A stretch of 64,000 nucleotides of DNA from Scedosporium boydii (lineage: Eukaryota > Ascomycota > Sordariomycetes > Microascales > Microascaceae): assembly GCA_002221725.1 (NCBI GenBank), contig NJFT01000179.1, positions 1-64,000 on the forward strand. Reading direction: 5' to 3'. The notes under the pieces were generated by a model. It ran no database searches and was not told the origin of the DNA. It saw only the letters and a program-made list of their open reading frames with translations. The position numbers and the translations under genes were made by a program. This document shows, piece by piece, positions 52,206 to 62,878 of the stretch. The first letter of the stretch is position 1, and every line of letters begins with the position of its first letter.

Positions 52206-53835
52206 TTAGATGATGAAGCGGAACCGGGGGCTGGTCTCACCCATAGCATCGATCTCAAGCTCAGTCTTGCCCTCAATAAGGTGGTCCTCCAGACCGGCAT
52301 CTCGGCGCTTGTTGACGCGGTTGAAGTGCCAGGTCAGGGCAGCGTTGAGAGCGAAAGAGACGACGAGCATACCCATGGAGGCACCATAACCAGGGCGGTA
52401 GTGGGGAGCATCCTTGTTGGAGAAGAGGAAGGGGGACAGGACACCAGAGGCGTTACCAAAGGTAAGATGCATACCAGTAGAGAAGGCTCGCTTGCCGTAG
52501 CGGGGGTTATTAGAGGGAACCCAGGCAAAAGAGATACCAGCAGAAACAAAGATGCCAACAGAAACAAAGCAGCAGCCAGCATAGGACACAGCCACAGACT
52601 TGTTGGAGATGAGCATACCATAGCCGACAATGGCGATGATAATGGCACCCATGATGAAGTAGCCTCGCTTCTGCCAGACATCGCTCAATCGAGCAGAAAC
52701 AAGGTAGACAATAGCGCCGACAGCATAGATGGGAACAGTAAGAGCCTGGACCTGAGCAGCATTCCAGGAACCCATCTCCTTAATGATAGTGGGAAGGAAG
52801 ACAACAAAAGAGTAGAGCATAGCAAGGCAGGGGAAGAGAGCGAGGCAGTAAGCCCAGGTGGTCCAGTCGAAAACAGCAGCCTTGACGTCCTTCATATCAA
52901 GCTCTCGAAGATTGCGAGCCTTGCCCATCTGCTGCTCCTGGCAGAGTCGGAGGTTGCGTCGGTCCTCCTCAGTGAGGAACTTGGCAGTCTCAGGGCTATT
53001 GGGGAGAACAAAGGGGATAACGACACCGGTAACAAGAGTGGGGAGACCGTTGATGACGATAATCCATCGCCAGGCTCTCCATCCAGCATAGCCGTCCATG
53101 AAGCTGATGCCGTAGGCAACAAGGCCACCAGCAATACCAGAGATAGAAGCAGTGGAGAAGAACCATGCGATACGGAGAGCGAGGTTGCGACGGCCATAGA
53201 ACATCGACAGGTACAGGACAACACCAGGGAAGAAACCAGCTTCACAGACACCGAGGAGAAGACGGCAGATGATAAGACCAGCCAGGCTCTGCACGAAGCA
53301 GCTGAAGGTAGCAACAAAACCCCAGGCCAAGGTCAGGCCACCAAGGTACCAAGCAGGCTGCATCTTCTTGATGATCAAGTTGGAGGGGGCTTCAAGAAGC
53401 TGTGGGGTGAATGGTCAGCAAAAGGTAAGCAAGAAAAGACAAGGGGAGGGCGACGTACACAGTAGGTAATAAAAAGAACGGAGACAGCAATCTGGAAATC
53501 GTTGCCCTTCATCTTGAGCTCACCCTCCATGTTGTAGAGACGAGCATTACCGATGTTGACTGCAGCGTGTTAGCAGATGGTCGCGTGGCAGGTGGGTTAG
53601 GAGCAGGGTGCTCACCTCGATCCATCATGTTCATGAGATACACCCACATGATCATGGGGATGATCTTCCAATCGAGTTTCCTGGTGATGGCCTTCTCGGT
53701 GGCGAGGTCGATATACTCGACATTGGTACCATAGGACTGGTCCTCAAGGCGTTCGACCTGGATGTCGAGGTCCTTCTGGGACTCGACCTCCGAGCTAGAG
53801 ACTTCGCCTTGGGCGGCGGAAATGTTGTCCTTCAT
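52206..53835 (-). CDS. MFS transporter, DAL5/allantoate-permease type
   Basis: Three exons, 53835-53616, 53559-53459 and 53399-52206, encode 504 aa with 12 membrane segments. It begins with a polar N-terminus (EVESQKDLDIQVERL), then the family start RKLDWKIIPMIMWVYLMNMMDR. It continues with VNIGNARLYNMEG, LLEAPSNLIIKK, GVCEAGFFPGVVLYLSMFY and a C-terminal GMHLTFGNASGVLSPFLF. These identify the anion:cation symporter (DAL5-like) family, which imports allantoate, nicotinate, pantothenate and related acids at the plasma membrane. Codon use is strongly biased to C/T-ending codons (GCC, ATC, CTC, GGT), unlike its neighbours, so the antisense strand is open for over 430 codons. High expression is likely. 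Confidence 0.93.
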
Positions 53836-54834
53836 TGCGGCGGCCTCGCGGAGGGAGAAGTGAGGGTGTGGTGCTGGGTGTAGAGAAAGGTCTATAGAGG
53901 CCGAGGAAGAAACCGAAGTACAGGGTGAAAGAAGGAAGAGAGGGAAGGACTGGATGAAGGAGGGTTGAAGAGTTGATGGGTTGGAATAAGGAGGATGAAG
54001 CAGAGAAGGCGAGGGAGAGAGGAGGTATTTATTCGCGATGGGGGGAGGCAAACACTTAGCTCCAGCACCAGTCTTGTTCGGCTATGGAGTGATGGAGTAC
54101 TGGGCATGTTTTTTTTTTCTGCCCTCGCAGGCTCTCCCCATCCCCTCAGATGTGAAATAGGCTCATGAGGTGAGGGGACTGGGGTCAGCAGAATGCTCTA
54201 GGGGGATGGGGAAGTTGGGGTAGTGGGGAAGCTGGGGAAGCGGAGGAAACTCGGGGTTGAATCTATATCCTATTCCAATGGCTGCTATTCGTCCAGGGTG
54301 TTATCTAGATCCACATCTCGTGGCTCTGACTTATCTGGATCCTATCTGAGATGGCTGAGATATACATAACTCCAGGCAGTCCCCCGCAAGTCCCCATCTC
54401 CCCATCCTGCTGCTCCGCATGGCCAGGGGGAGCTCACGAAGCTGAAGAAAGGCCAGACAGTGCCAAGCGGTGCCAAGAGGTGCCAAGCCCTCGCCAAGCG
54501 GTACTGGGCTGTGCCAAGACCCTGCAGTCACACTACTTTAGCGGATTCTTCGTTCATGGTGGTTTGATGCGGATGTGTAGCCGTCGTCGCGCGCCCGGAT
54601 GAGCGATATCTTGACAATATATCCGAGGTGCAGCAGTCTCCACGTGGCGTGGCTGCAGCCGGGTAGGCTTCTAGAGCGCCTCTAGAGCCCTGTTTACGGC
54701 GTGGGACGCCCTTGAGTGCCGTTCAGCACCATCCAGAGCCATTCTCGAGGCATCCCAAAACCATCCCACCCCATCCTTTCCCGGCAGATAGCCACGTGGT
54801 GCCCACGTGGTGCCACATGCACAATCAGCTAACA
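53836..54834. promoter_or_regulatory. Promoter region of the DAL5-type transporter
   Basis: About 1 kb. The proximal part (53,840-54,030) is pyrimidine-rich on the coding strand, as in strongly expressed fungal genes. Three CACGTG E-boxes lie at 54641-54646, 54793-54798 and 54804-54809, sites used by bHLH regulators. A short tandem GGTGCCAAG/CAGTGCCAAGC repeat is at about 54458-54520. No gene is seen. Confidence 0.5.
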
Positions 54835-55417
54835 CTACAATCCTTCGATGAGGCCTGCGGAGATTACATCGGATCGAGAGACAGGGTGGGTACTCTGCTC
54901 CGGCGAGTGAACTCCAGCATCCTCAGCAGCATCTCGGATCAAGAACACTGGGGCGGGAACTGAATCCACGTCCTGGGCAGACTCAGATTCAAGAGACTCA
55001 GCAGACCGAGGCAGACTGCGTGTTTCGCCCAACGGATCGGTGAGTTCATTAACCCTAGTATCAATCCGGTCAATTAATGATCCCAACAGTTCTCTCAAGT
55101 CATTCTAATCTGTTTTTGTTTCACGAATTAGTCAAGGCTTTTTGCGCCCATGGAGGCCAGACTTAAGTGCACCTGTCTTCAAGAGAGGTCCGCCGTCCTG
55201 AGTTCTCCGAGGTTGCAGCCGTGCCGCGTCCATTATGATACCCCGACGGTGACCGCGAGCGACGATAAACGTTGTGGGATTCCAAGGAACATGCTTGCCG
55301 CAAGGTCCTACATCGAAGGCACGCGCCCTTCGAATTGTCAGGCGCATAGCATCGGGTTTTGTATTTGCGACAAAGATCACACGCTTTCGACGCTCGGCTA
55401 GATCGCAGAGGTGGCAT
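54835..55417 (-). pseudogene. Truncated Zn2Cys6 transcription factor
   Basis: The N-terminal frame starts at the ATG 55417 and gives SKACDLCRKYKTRCYAPD, then a Cys-x2-Cys-x6-Cys stretch, a complete six-Cys zinc cluster, before a stop near 55163. A second frame (55098-54835) has GSLIDRIDTRVNEL, then APVFLIRDAAEDAGV and DVISAGLIEGL before a stop. That is the usual linker of such regulators, reaching the point where the large middle domain should begin. The rest of the protein (normally about 400 more residues) is missing. No good donor links the two frames in phase. It is a regulator cut short, between two transporter loci. Confidence 0.65.
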
Positions 55418-55901
55418 ACTTTAAAAATCGAGGATTTTCATCGTTTACTTGTAATATGAGCTGTATACTCTGGATATGAAATCGATGAACAAGCAATGAA
55501 TGGCGAGCTTCTTGAAACGATGTCGTGCTTGGGATCACGTGGCCCCTTGAGTTTAGCTCAGTTCGTCTCCGTGTTGGGGGCAGAAGACTATCTAGATTAG
55601 GAAGGGGCCGGGCAGTTCGAGGGGCCGGGGTATGGAAAGGTGTTCGTGAGGTTGTAGACGCTAATGGTACCGGCAATGTAGACGAATAGCGGTAATTTTT
55701 GGTAGCGGGGATTGGGCGGGCACGGTCTATAAGTTTAGCTGAGGTCTTAACCCCTGGGGTGTCCTTGCTTCTATTACCATGAAAAGAACAAGAACTTGAA
55801 GAAGGGAAGACACTAGAGATAACAGTAAAGATGCTAAAGATAACAATACAGATACTAAAGATAACAACAGAGGCAGATTTAGATAAGAAATATGTCCCGG
55901 G
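55418..55901. other. Intergenic, nothing recognised
   Basis: A spacer between the truncated regulator and the transporter pseudogene. It includes a short AAGATAACAnnAnAGA repeat around 55,816-55,875. Confidence 0.45.
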
Positions 55902-57699
55902 TTATTTCAAGCTCCTCTCATCCGCCAGGGCAATCCGGAACTTGGATTCGACACCAGCGTCACCATGATCGAACAGACGGTACAAAAGCTTCCAGATCAG
56001 GATGATGGCTGCCGCGGAAATAGCACAGGAGGCTGCACTTATCAATCCACGGGTATATCGGGGCGCGTCTGTGCAAAAGAGGAATCAGTTCCCAGGGCTT
56101 CATGGAGAGATAAAGGAGGTAATATTTGAACAAGTGATACAATACCTTGGGAGCGGAATAGCTGATTTCCAGGAAAGTTGGCGAGCTGAATGCTCATCAC
56201 GTAGGCCGCCAGAGCCACGGGGCGCTTATAATCCTGCATCTTCGCCGTCAGCCAGGCCACGCGGATTGCCTGGGCACTGCCCATGCCCATTTGAGTCCAG
56301 ACAACTCCTCCTAAATACCCGAAAGATTGTAATGTTAGTATTTCTAGTCTTCCACAAACCATAAATGACGGGCCCATCATACCGTAAAGGGTCCATTTAC
56401 CAACACCCTCAGGTGCCAGTGCCAGCCAGAGTAATCCGGCAGCTCCCCACAAATAGCCAATGGCGATGTGGAAGCCTCGCTTGCGAAACTTGTCGCTGCT
56501 GAAAGGAAGAGACACGGACCACACCAACGCACAAACGCTACCTACAGAGTTAAGTCCATTCGCTTGGAGGGCTGTGAATCCCAAAGACTTGATTATGGAT
56601 GGCGCGTAGGTATTCATCGGTGCAATCATGACCATTGATAGCAAAGCGGCCGCCAGATGACGGTATAGTCTCCAATCTGTAAACGTTTCTAGTATATGTG
56701 AAGGCAAGACGGGCTTTCCGTATCGGAGGGCTTTCCTGGAATCGTTGCGGATGACGCGAGTGACCAGAATGGAAGCTTCACGCTCGGTAAAGATGTTGAA
56801 GATTGTCTTGCCGAAGAAGGACTTTGGTTTTGCGGCACCGTGAGGGAGGTAGAGATAAGCGATGATCCCGAGAAAGCAGGCCATGATGCCCTCTGTAGTA
56901 TGTTGTTAGTAGCGAGTGGGATGAATTCAAAGGCCTTGGGTCCCATCTCAAACTCACCAATTAGGAATAGCCATTACCAACCATGGAAGCCTCCTTCCCC
57001 TCGAAGAGACAACAAGCCAATGAACAAAGGTCCGCCGAGGGCACCCGCAACACTATCCGAGGCCCAGAAGATGGCGTATCGGAGTGCAGGCTCATCGTTG
57101 GTATAGTACTTCGAAATATACAGAGCAAACCCCGGGATGTATCCACCCTCGAGAGCCCCGATAAAGAAGCGAGTCACACAAAGACCAGTCGCATTCTTCA
57201 GGAAGATCTGAGCCCACGTTGCAACGCCCCAGAGGAACATTGTAATTGGGAGGAACCGCTCAGGACCCATGTATCTACTGATGATGTTAAAGGGCAACTA
57301 GGTTATGATGAAGCCCACTGTGAAGAGGGCCTGGGCCAAGTTGATATCCGAGTTGCCGATCTTAATATCCTCTCGAAGAGCGTCGGTCAAGGCATTGCCG
57401 ATATTGGTGCGGTCGAACTGGAGAAGACAAAAGCAGAGGACGATGAATGGCAGGATAAGAAAGTCCACCTTCAGCAAGGCTTTTCTTGCTTCACCGGATT
57501 GGGCATTGATGCCTGGGTCATAGCCTGGGACGTTGATGGCTTCGTCAGAGATAAACTCCTCATATTGCTCAGATGTGTGAATCTGAGTAGCATTGCTGTG
57601 TTTTTCATGGTGGTAAGCCATGCTGACAAGATGGGTATACTGCGAGATTTGGCTATTCCGTGCGGAGATTGAGTGATGCTTTGTTGTTGCTGTCTTCAT
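55902..57699 (-). pseudogene. MFS transporter, DAL5/TNA1-type, with two nonsense codons
   Basis: The protein pattern is that of an anion:cation symporter: KVDFLILPFIVLCFCLLQFDRTNIGNA, ALFTVGFIIT, LPFNIISRYMGPERFLP, GALEGGYIPGFALYISKYY, and later GNQLFRSQ...APRYTRGLI. The reading frame from the Met at 57621 (or 57699) is broken by TAG at 57300-57298, where relatives have Gln before LPFN. It is broken again by TAA at 56976-56974, where GWQWLFLIEG would be expected. Both are CA-to-TA changes. Introns 56957-56893 and 56145-56069 still have good borders. A third place, near 56,310-56,365, does not splice in frame. The gene is inactive or very recently lost. Confidence 0.75.
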
Positions 57700-58209
57700 C
57701 CATATCTGTCGTCGACCCGGTCCAGGGGCGTGCCTTATAACTCGTGGCGCAAGGGAAGTTCGAGATATTCGACAATGAATCCGTGAATTATTGAAGATCT
57801 CATGGGCACGATGATGGCGTGCTGAATGCTATACACCTATCGGACGGCTGGACTGGGAGATGACGCCGACAGCGACCAGAGCGTGCCGACGGGAATCTCG
57901 ACCAAACCGACGGCATGCCGGCGGCAAAGCGGCGGGAAGCCGACGGTATCGACAACTCCGTAGCATGTAGTTTCTAAGACGGCAAAATAATTGATTCGGT
58001 CTTTTTTCTATTCCTTGTCGAGTCAACAACTTTCTGCTATCGAAAATCTACAGACGACGAGGAATATAAAGGTAGGAGAAGACGCATTGAGCTATTCTTC
58101 TCGAGTATCCAGCTTTTCAACCACGATCATCTGTTTTCCCAAAGACCAACTCGAAGTACTGGACAGTAAACATTCTCTTGAATCAATTTAAAGCTCTTCG
58201 TTTCAAACA
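57700..58209. other. Divergent intergenic region
   Basis: It separates the transporter pseudogene (minus) from the arylsulfotransferase-like gene (plus). A GCCGACGG/CGACGGCATG/CGGCGGGAAGCCGAC-type repeat lies at about 57,880-57,950. No gene is supported. Confidence 0.5.
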
Positions 58210-59419
58210 ATGGAACAAAACACATTGAAGAGACGAGGTGTCGGTCTGACCGGGGTCGATAAGCAACGGTCTTTCGGCGGCTACACCCTCTTCTGTCCCT
58301 TGACCAGCGACACAGCACATCTGATTGACATTGACGGAAACGAAGTTCATTCATGGACGCTTCCGGGTAGAATTGGCCGACACGCAACAATCCTCCCCAA
58401 TGGCAACCTTGCGGTCAATACACTTCGACCTACCTCTCAGGACTTTGACCCCTATCCCTTTCCCTTCTTCCACAAGTACGGTGGAGGCGTCATGAGCGAG
58501 CTCGGCCCCGATGGGAAAATCGTCAGACAGTTTACTGATCCCTTGGCGCATCGCGATCAATACCATTATGCTGATGGTAGACTCTTGTATGCAAGCCTCG
58601 AGGCTCTGTCTCCCGAAGAGTCGGCGAAAGTCATCGGAGGAGTTCCCGGAACTGAAGTAAACGGAACCACTTACGCGGACACAATCAACGAAGTCGACGA
58701 GAATGGAAATCTGCTCTGGCAGTGGAGGGAATCTGAGAGATTGCCCCGGGCCGAGTTTCCCTTGCAACCTCACTACACTCGCGAACATTACCCCCTCATC
58801 AACTCAGTCCTTCCCACCATTGAGAGCTCGGAAACAGTTCCAAAATAACAGGCGATTTCAGGACCACAAAGCGCCGTGTGTGTTTCTGGGGCACGTCATT
58901 TCATCTATGCGATCGGTTTCGGCCGTCGTCATCATCGAGAAGTCTACCGGAGACATCGTATGGAAACTCGGCCCTGAAGTCCTCGCTCAACAGCACAACG
59001 CCACAGAACTCGAGAATGGGAATATTCTCATTTTCGACAATGGCGCTTTCCGGAACGGCGAATCCATAACATATACCCGCGCCATCGAGGTGGACAGAGC
59101 CACCAAGGAAATTGTCTGGGAGTACCGAGACCGGTCGCAGCTGCTCTATTTCTTCACACCGTTCAGGGGTAGCGCCCAGAGACTGGAAAATGGCAACACC
59201 TTGTTGTGCGAAAGTGCGTTCGGAAGGCTGTTTGAGGTGACGACGGACGGGTACATCTGGTGGGAGTATATCAATCCTCATTTCGCACCTTATCCGGATG
59301 AAGCGACAGCCAAGATATTCCCAGGAGAGTCGAATGCTTTGTTTAGGGTGTATCGATACCCATTGGAAGAGATTCCTTGGCTACGGGAAAAGCTTGTCAG
59401 TCCAGGAGTGGAGGAATAA
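58210..59419 (+). CDS. Arylsulfotransferase-like beta-propeller protein
   Basis: The two halves are clear. Exon 1 (58210-58806) gives GYTLFCPL, AHLIDIDGNEVHSW, GRHATILPNGNLAV and TINEVDENGNLLWQWRESERL. Exon 2 (58862-59419) gives SVSAVVIIEKSTGDIVWKLGP, NATELENG and NILIFDNG, ending with the FEVTTDGYIWWEYINP blade. Blade repeats of the form NG/DG...W are typical of the arylsulfotransferase (ASST) family, which in bacteria moves sulfate between phenols. Fungal members are uncharacterised. The halves lie in different frames; the joining intron GTCCTT...TTTCAG (58807-58861) is my best guess, giving 384 aa, but a one-base error is also possible. No signal peptide is seen, unlike many secreted fungal relatives. 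Confidence 0.75.
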
Positions 59420-59679
59420 TGGTCACTAAGACTACAAAACTCGGCACTTTATGGAATGTACTTTCATATAGGAATATAAACCTGTCCCAATCCGATCATC
59501 ATGGATTTTCACTCTCTTTCTTCAAAACTAGGCATTGCCTTCCCGGGGAAAAGCAAAGTGAGCGAGGTGATAGGTGGTGGTGAATATCTCCGTAACTATA
59601 GTCGACTAAGAAGCATTGTATGGCCTGACCATCTGGTTGATAAACCGACCTGATGGCTTCACTGCATGGCTCAACCCTG

Positions 59680-60496
59680 TTACCTCTTAACAAGCGAATC
59701 CACGTGCTCCCTCCCACCTCCTACCCAATCATCCCAGCACAAACTCAACATAGCAGTATGCCTTCCTGGCCCTAACTCTCTCCCATCCAACCCCAATCTC
59801 GGCAAGCCCTCCCTATCCAGCCCGGCCCCCTCGCTCGCTCTCTTTCCTATGGGAAGCACCTGCTGCCACCTGATGACTCCCTCCAACTGAAACCCCAGCC
59901 TCTTCGCCGCATTGACGCTTGCAACATTGCTCGCGTTCGCCTGCCACTGCACCCTTCTAAGGCCCAACCCACCATCCTCGACGCTGTCCAAGCAGTAATG
60001 CAATAATAAAGCGTTGGCGTGCGTGCCCACAAACGTCCGTTGGAACGTACTAATCAGCAACTGCCCGAGATCAACGGTAGCACGCTCGGGCTGGCTGACC
60101 AAACCGCAGAGACCCGCGAAAGTGCCGTCAGTGACTTCAGTGGTAGTCATCTCGCCCGTGACTGAGTCCTTGCGAGTGACGGTGCCGGCCTTCAGGATGA
60201 TGGCCAAGAGCAGCTCGCTGGTATTCTTACGGGACGTCTCGTTGTACCAGAATACGTAATCAGCGGCGTCGGCGAAGGGACCGTAGGTAAGCCAGTCGTA
60301 CACGTGTGGGTTGCGATTTGCATCTTGGACGTAGGCCCCGGCCCATTCCTCGAGGTTGTCCTAGAAGGGGTGTGAGCTCTCGTTGTAGCTTATCCCGGTA
60401 TATTGGTTTTCTGAAGCGCACCTCTAGAGGAACGAGTTGGAGTCGATCATTCTGGAGACGCGCCAGGTCAAGGGGCAGGTTGAAATTCGAAGTCAT
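59680..60496 (-). CDS. GNAT-family N-acetyltransferase
   Basis: Two exons, 60496-60422 and 60360-59680, encode 251 aa; the join PLE/DNLEEW restores frame. It opens with LDLARLQNDRLQLVPLE, the usual start of RimJ/RimL-like fungal acetyltransferases. Later come TFAGLCGLVS (central strand), VDLGQLLISTFQRTFVGTHANALLLHY and RRVQWQANASNVASVNAAKRLGFQLEGVIRW, the acetyl-CoA and acceptor end of the GNAT fold. It probably acetylates an amine or a protein N-terminus in the cytosol; the acceptor is unknown. The ending after the W-D-D-W block is as in relatives. Confidence 0.88.
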
Positions 60497-61433
60497 GGTT
60501 CGGGGACTAGTTGTCCTGGTCAGTGCTCATGGAGTGGCCTGAAAGAAACCAACGTGCACGTGTCAAGCCCAACATCGCACCAGCAACCACGAACGCGCTT
60601 CACGTTATTTTAGTTCCATCTAAAGCCTGCCCGCGTGCCGTTCCGTCCTAATGAATGGCCTAGTGTGGTGACACAACTAATTGCTCCGGTTTGGCCGACG
60701 AACGGTTCAACAGTCAAGACTCACATGAAAAAACAGTCGCAGGGGCCGGTTTTGTGATTTCGTGCTTTCGATGTCGGGTATTTTGATTTCGGCAGAGGAT
60801 TCGCAAGCTTCTTCTTGGGCAAGATAGCAGAGGGAGTGTTTGAATGAACCCGTTCCACGACGACCAGGGATAAATTACCAACATCAACACGCCTCTCCAT
60901 GAAGATAATGTCACGTGAGACAAACAACGAAAGGACCAGCTGGTCCAACGCAAGGATGGTTGCAATTTCCGAAAATAAAGGCAGATTCCACGATGGTTCC
61001 GAGGCAAGTCGCGCCTATCGCGCCTTTTCTTGTAGCCTGGCTAAGTTCGCGTAGGTGATATATGCACTTGTGACTTAAGGGAGACATTACCCGGAGGAGA
61101 GGGCGCTACTTAACTCCTACCAGCGAAAATTATATCACGGTGATCTGAGATTTTCGTTCACGTACGACCGAGAAAGGAATCGACTTTCCGATACGAGGAT
61201 AAAAGATCGCGATATTATTATCTATAATGATATTATCTAACTATTAATATGGCCTATCTATGCTGAGTATAATGCCTTAATCGAACAGAACCGTCAAGTT
61301 TCGTCTCCTCATCTCGGGCCGGCCCTCCGCCTCTTCTCATCTGATGTTGAAAGTGTTCACCTCTACCTTCTATCCCTGCACTCTATAACGGCGGATGTGG
61401 GAGTGTTGAATAGATATTGCCGTAGTAAAGGCA
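60497..61433. other. Intergenic, nothing recognised
   Basis: About 940 bp holding the acetyltransferase promoter and the 3' flank of the exporter gene. Only short frames are present; 61,200-61,260 is AT-rich. Confidence 0.5.
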
Positions 61434-62878
61434 TTACCTTTGCTGCTCTTTACGCTTTTGGATATTTTGGAGACACGGCGCATGGAAAATCTCTCCGGTC
61501 AATGCTAACTGAGTGGTTCTGACGGCCACCAAGAGCCAGAAAGACACCACCAACAGGGAAAGTATCTTGACGAAGAGTTAGCATCATTTCCCTACTGATT
61601 ATAACTAGGGTGAGTAGAACTAACCGCAGTAGTTATCTTGAAAAAGCCACTGTCCAGGTTCTTCGCGAGCGAACCGGTACATGTTGCCAAGACGCCGAGG
61701 GGAAAGGTAAATCCCCACCAACCCATGTTGAATGGAAACTTCTTCATCGTGGCTATGGTAATAAAGGCAAGCGTCATCCAAGCCACCCCAAAGCCCCACA
61801 TCATGATGGCCAAGAAGACGCCGCAGGTGTACAAAGTTTCTGCTGCTCGAGCTGCGCCGTTGTCGATGACCCCAAAGGCAGTGGTCCCAGGAAGTACCTT
61901 GGCTGCTAACTTTCCCAGTTGTTGAATACCGAAGCCACCTTGGCCCAAGGGACCGATTGGGAGAAAGACAGACACAACGACTTCCTTAGGGGGGATTGAG
62001 TGGACCGTTAGCCGGTGGAAATACAGGGCCAGAACGCAGCCGGTAAAGAATTCGCCGATTCCCCAGAGGATGTAGGAGGTGATGAGCGTCATGACGGCAT
62101 GGTCGGTACTTGGGAGGACTTCAGCCACGATACCACCCGAGGCAGACGCGACAATGGAAGGGACAATTGGGAGGAGAAGAGCGGCTGTGATGTTCTCGAG
62201 ATTTGGCCGATGTTGGTGCATGACGATGAATGGCATGCTGATGCAAGTGGCAAGCGACAACCATACATCAACCCACCAGAGCACCCAGGCAGTGTAGATA
62301 AGCCACTCTCCCCAATGCGAGCAAGCAAGGATCATCATGTTGATGATAGCTGCCGTTCAGTCAGCCGAGCCGATTTTGGCATTAAGAACGAGATCGAAAT
62401 CGAAGAAAAAAAAAAAAGAAAGAAAAAAACTCACTCGCAAAGGCCATAGGGAAACATCCCAGGAACAGAGACTGAGCCGGGTGCGCAATCATCACGCCCC
62501 AGATTTCGGGATAGACAACATAGCGGATTACCGTCAACGCTAGGAAGATGGTGAACAGTAAGACGTTGAGACCGAAACAAATATACGAGATGTACCGTAG
62601 CCATTGGGCATTATACGGGAACTCGTGCAAAAGAATCGACGTGATGCCGGTTCCCATGTTCACAGCAAACCATCTGCAAGCCCGGCCGCATATTATTAGA
62701 AAACGGTTCGTTCTCTCCAGAAACAACAGAGCTATACGTACGACGGTGTGAAATTCCGTACAATCTTCCGCCAGCCCGTGCTTTGCTTGCAGGGCTTGGT
62801 TTCTCCTTGATACGCGGCATCCGGACAACATGGCGTCTTGCCGTGGGCAACGCAAGGCTGCGTTAATATCGTTGACAT
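61434..62878 (-). CDS. TDT-family transporter, SSU1-like sulfite/dicarboxylate exporter
   Basis: Four exons, 62878-62742, 62673-62435, 62349-61625 and 61565-61434, encode 410 aa. Family marks are WFAVNMGTGITSILLHEFPYN (first helix), PEIWGVMIAHPAQSLFLGCFPMAFATIINM and ASGGIVAEVLPS. Further on come PIGPLGQGGFGIQQLGK and the end VRTTQLALTGEIFHAPCL. Ten membrane segments are expected. The family covers malate uptake (Mae1) and sulfite efflux (SSU1); the motifs look closer to SSU1, which protects against sulfite. The ATG at 62878 gives a Cys-rich cytosolic N-terminus (PCVAHGKTPCCPD), which is unusual. The acceptor CGTCAAG of the last exon is weak but in frame. Confidence 0.9.

Noticed and set aside
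52146..53465. A 439-codon open frame on the plus strand across the DAL5-type transporter
   Set aside because: It is the antisense shadow of a strongly codon-biased gene. Its protein is low-complexity, Asp/Lys/Ser-rich with no motif, while the minus strand gives a textbook MFS protein.
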